DNA of 36,167 nt from positions 1-36,167 of the forward strand of contig JAFGQN010000032.1 in NCBI GenBank assembly GCA_016935665.1. The letters run 5' to 3'. The notes under the pieces were generated by a model. That model was given only the letters and a program-made list of their open reading frames with translations, made no database searches and was not told the origin of the DNA. Of the stretch, positions 34,438-36,167 are shown piece by piece. The first letter of the stretch is position 1, and every line of letters begins with the position of its first letter. This DNA comes from Deltaproteobacteria bacterium. Lineage in GTDB: Bacteria > Myxococcota_A > Polyangia > JAAYKL01. The position numbers and the translations under genes are program-made.

Positions 34438-36090
34438 ATGATGGTTTATAAAATATGTATTCTGCAGGTGTTTCTTACTTTCATGGTGTGTACCATCGGC
34501 TGTGCCCGCGTGGCGCCGGTGGGGGGAACCAATGATTCCGATACCCGTGCGCTGCCAGGAGATACAGACACCGGAAGGACACAGCAAACGGATAACCTGA
34601 TTGTCGCCAGCGACACTGACAGCCAGGCAGCAGTGCCGGATTCGACTGGGGATTCATTCGGTGACAGTGCGGGGGGGGCAGACGGTGACATCATTTTGAA
34701 AACCGATACAGAAACAGATACGCACGAATCAGAACGGGACTGCCGTTATTGCAGCTGGACGCAGGTCTGCAATGACGTTTTGAACATATGTGAATGCCGG
34801 TTACCTTTTGCGGGACCGGATTGCACCCTATGCGACACGGCTGCCGGTTATGTGACATCTCCTTTGAATGATGATCAATGCGTACAGTCTCGCTGCTATG
34901 AGTGCCTTCAGCGGGACAGCTGTGCAATTCTTTCCAATATCGAAAACGACTGTGGGTGTAAAAGTGGGTGGAGTGGGCCCAAATGCGAATATCACTGGAC
35001 AGTGATTGTGCCCCCGGTCACTCAGACAAAAGAGTTTCGCGAGACAGTGCGGCTGGCCATTGGCCGCAATGATGAGAAGTGGGTGAACATCTCCGGCCGG
35101 CTTTTTTATTTCGATGATGGCAACACCCCACCAGAACCATCGGACGACAGCTGGATTTTTGTACCCACCCCGGCAGTGGAGGGCAGAAATACGATAGTAA
35201 CCGATATGGTACCCAACCCGGGTGGTGGAATCTGGATTGCCACCCGCGTGCTTTTGGAATCCCCATACAACTTCAGTTCGCAACTGCATTACCTTTCCAT
35301 TGGCGATATTCATCAGGCCAACGACGATCAGTGGATGACTTACGATACGGGCGCCCTGTTCGCCAGTTGCCTTAAACTGAACGCCATGGACGACACCGGG
35401 GCGCTCTGGCTGACCAACTGTGTGCACAAACCCGGAGTCTTCGTTGATCATCTGGGCGTTTTGCATCCGTCGGACACGCCATTCGACGCAAGAGATGACA
35501 ATCTGGTGACCTGGTCATTCACTGCCGGCGACCTTCCTGCGCGTCCCTATTTCGCAGGGACGGGCATCGGAAATGGCGTATGGTTCAGCGATTTCTATCT
35601 GCAGCAACGCGATGCGTCCACAATTGGTCCAGGGGATGCTATCCAGGGGGACTTTGGCAGTGTAAGCGATGTGAAATTAGACTCCCGCCAAAACGCGTGG
35701 TTAAGTACTTATAATTTACACAGCGGAGAATTTTTTGTGCGCTACCTGAACGACGGTGGGACGCCCCTGAGCACAGACGACGATGTTATTGTGGATTACA
35801 CCACCGCCGATGGTCTGGCGGAGACCACCATTAATCACCTGGCCATTGACGGCTATGACGTTAAGTGGATTTTGAATGCATCGCCAGGTCAAAATGAACC
35901 ATGGGTACTGCAGCTGAATGACAACGATACACCCCGTTTAAAAGACGATGACACGTGGTGGGCAATGTCCTATCTGGATGACATAGTGGATGAGCACGGC
36001 GGTCGCATTTACAACATGGCCGTGGATAACGAATCCAACCTGTGGTTTGCAGCGGATTTTGGAATTGTCTATCTGCAGGTTTACCGATAA
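34438..36090 (+). CDS. Lipoprotein with EGF-like Cys modules and propeller-like C-terminus
   Basis: A 550-residue lipoprotein. Signal MMVYKICILQVFLTFMVCTI ends in IGC; two adjacent ATG codons (34438, 34441) are possible starts and the ribosome site is weak. Residues about 30-95 form a Thr/Ser/Asp/Gly-rich linker. About 100-185 hold EGF-like cysteines (CRYCSWTQVCNDVLNICECR, LPFAGPDCTLCDTAAGY, CYECLQRDSCAILSNIENDC, GCKSGWSGPKCEY). The rest has repeated beta strands with W/Asp signatures (DDSWIFVPTP, GIWIATRVLLE, NGVWFSDFYL, QNAWLSTYNL, NLWFAADFGIVYL) like an extracellular propeller. EGF modules are uncommon in bacteria but frequent in surface proteins of this group. Function unknown; adhesion or recognition is plausible. 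Confidence 0.78.
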   Translation: MMVYKICILQVFLTFMVCTIGCARVAPVGGTNDSDTRALPGDTDTGRTQQTDNLIVASDTDSQAAVPDSTGDSFGDSAGGADGDIILKTDTETDTHESERDCRYCSWTQVCNDVLNICECRLPFAGPDCTLCDTAAGYVTSPLNDDQCVQSRCYECLQRDSCAILSNIENDCGCKSGWSGPKCEYHWTVIVPPVTQTKEFRETVRLAIGRNDEKWVNISGRLFYFDDGNTPPEPSDDSWIFVPTPAVEGRNTIVTDMVPNPGGGIWIATRVLLESPYNFSSQLHYLSIGDIHQANDDQWMTYDTGALFASCLKLNAMDDTGALWLTNCVHKPGVFVDHLGVLHPSDTPFDARDDNLVTWSFTAGDLPARPYFAGTGIGNGVWFSDFYLQQRDASTIGPGDAIQGDFGSVSDVKLDSRQNAWLSTYNLHSGEFFVRYLNDGGTPLSTDDDVIVDYTTADGLAETTINHLAIDGYDVKWILNASPGQNEPWVLQLNDNDTPRLKDDDTWWAMSYLDDIVDEHGGRIYNMAVDNESNLWFAADFGIVYLQVYR

Positions 36091-36143
36091 TTTCATTGGT
36101 TGGGGTTATCGCAAGATACTAGATTTTTAGAAAAATATTGTAG

Positions 36144-36167
36144 GGCGGTAGTTTATCTGCCGCCTTG
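36144..36167 (+). terminator. Terminator hairpin cut by the right edge
   Basis: GGCGGTA (36144-36150) pairs with TGCCGCC (36158-36164) with one G-T pair and a 7-nt loop, 53 bases after the lipoprotein stop. The window ends at TTG, so the T-run cannot be judged. Confidence 0.5.

Overview
The window looks like a chromosomal piece of a Gram-negative bacterium related to the former Deltaproteobacteria (Myxococcota or Bradymonadota-like). This is an inference from three things: secreted lipoproteins with long Thr/Ser-Asp linkers after the lipid-anchored Cys, FHA proteins fused to DUF4388 and CpaF-like domains, and TPR-PEGA and VIT-vWA exported proteins. No 16S gene or other firm taxonomic marker is present.

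Layout. 1-242 is the start of an FAD-dependent oxidoreductase running off the left edge. 243-2001 is a decayed accessory stretch: an IS91-type transposase fragment, a 187-bp MITE-like element with 18-bp perfect terminal inverted repeats, an unrecognised coding-like stretch with an internal stop, and a sugar-binding-type beta-sandwich gene broken by a one-base slip in an A-run. 2007-4717 (minus) holds a PilZ protein and two exported proteins. 4921-5733 (plus) is a CheW protein with a zinc-binding CZB domain inserted. 6125-9368 (plus) is central metabolism: a PLP aminotransferase behind a long structured leader, then GTP-type PEP carboxykinase with a clear terminator. 9463-14976 (minus) is an envelope operon: VIT-vWA protein, beta-propeller protein and Ig-like lipoprotein. 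15199-16668 (minus) is a lipoprotein with an 18-unit pentapeptide repeat. 16834-18477 (plus) has a small membrane protein and a lipoprotein interrupted by one in-frame TAA.

18750-23664 (minus) is a signalling-type cluster: a DUF2254-like membrane protein, an FHA protein fused to a CpaF-like ATPase that has lost its Walker A lysine, an FHA-DUF4388 protein and CutA. 24038-29653 (minus) contains three exported proteins (a Ser-Asp esterase lipoprotein, an Ig-propeller lipoprotein, a TPR-PEGA protein) and, on the plus strand, a frameshifted DUF1566 relic. 30209-30280 is tRNA-Val(CAC) with its own promoter and terminator. 30424-36090 holds a gingipain-type C25 protease, a rhodanese and an EGF-like/propeller lipoprotein.

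Most genes encode cell-envelope or exported proteins. The points most worth follow-up are the FHA/pseudo-ATPase/membrane cluster, the CheW-CZB architecture, the structured leader before the aminotransferase, the MITE-like repeat pair, and three genes each broken by a single-base event (two in homopolymers), which could be real decay, recoding or assembly error.
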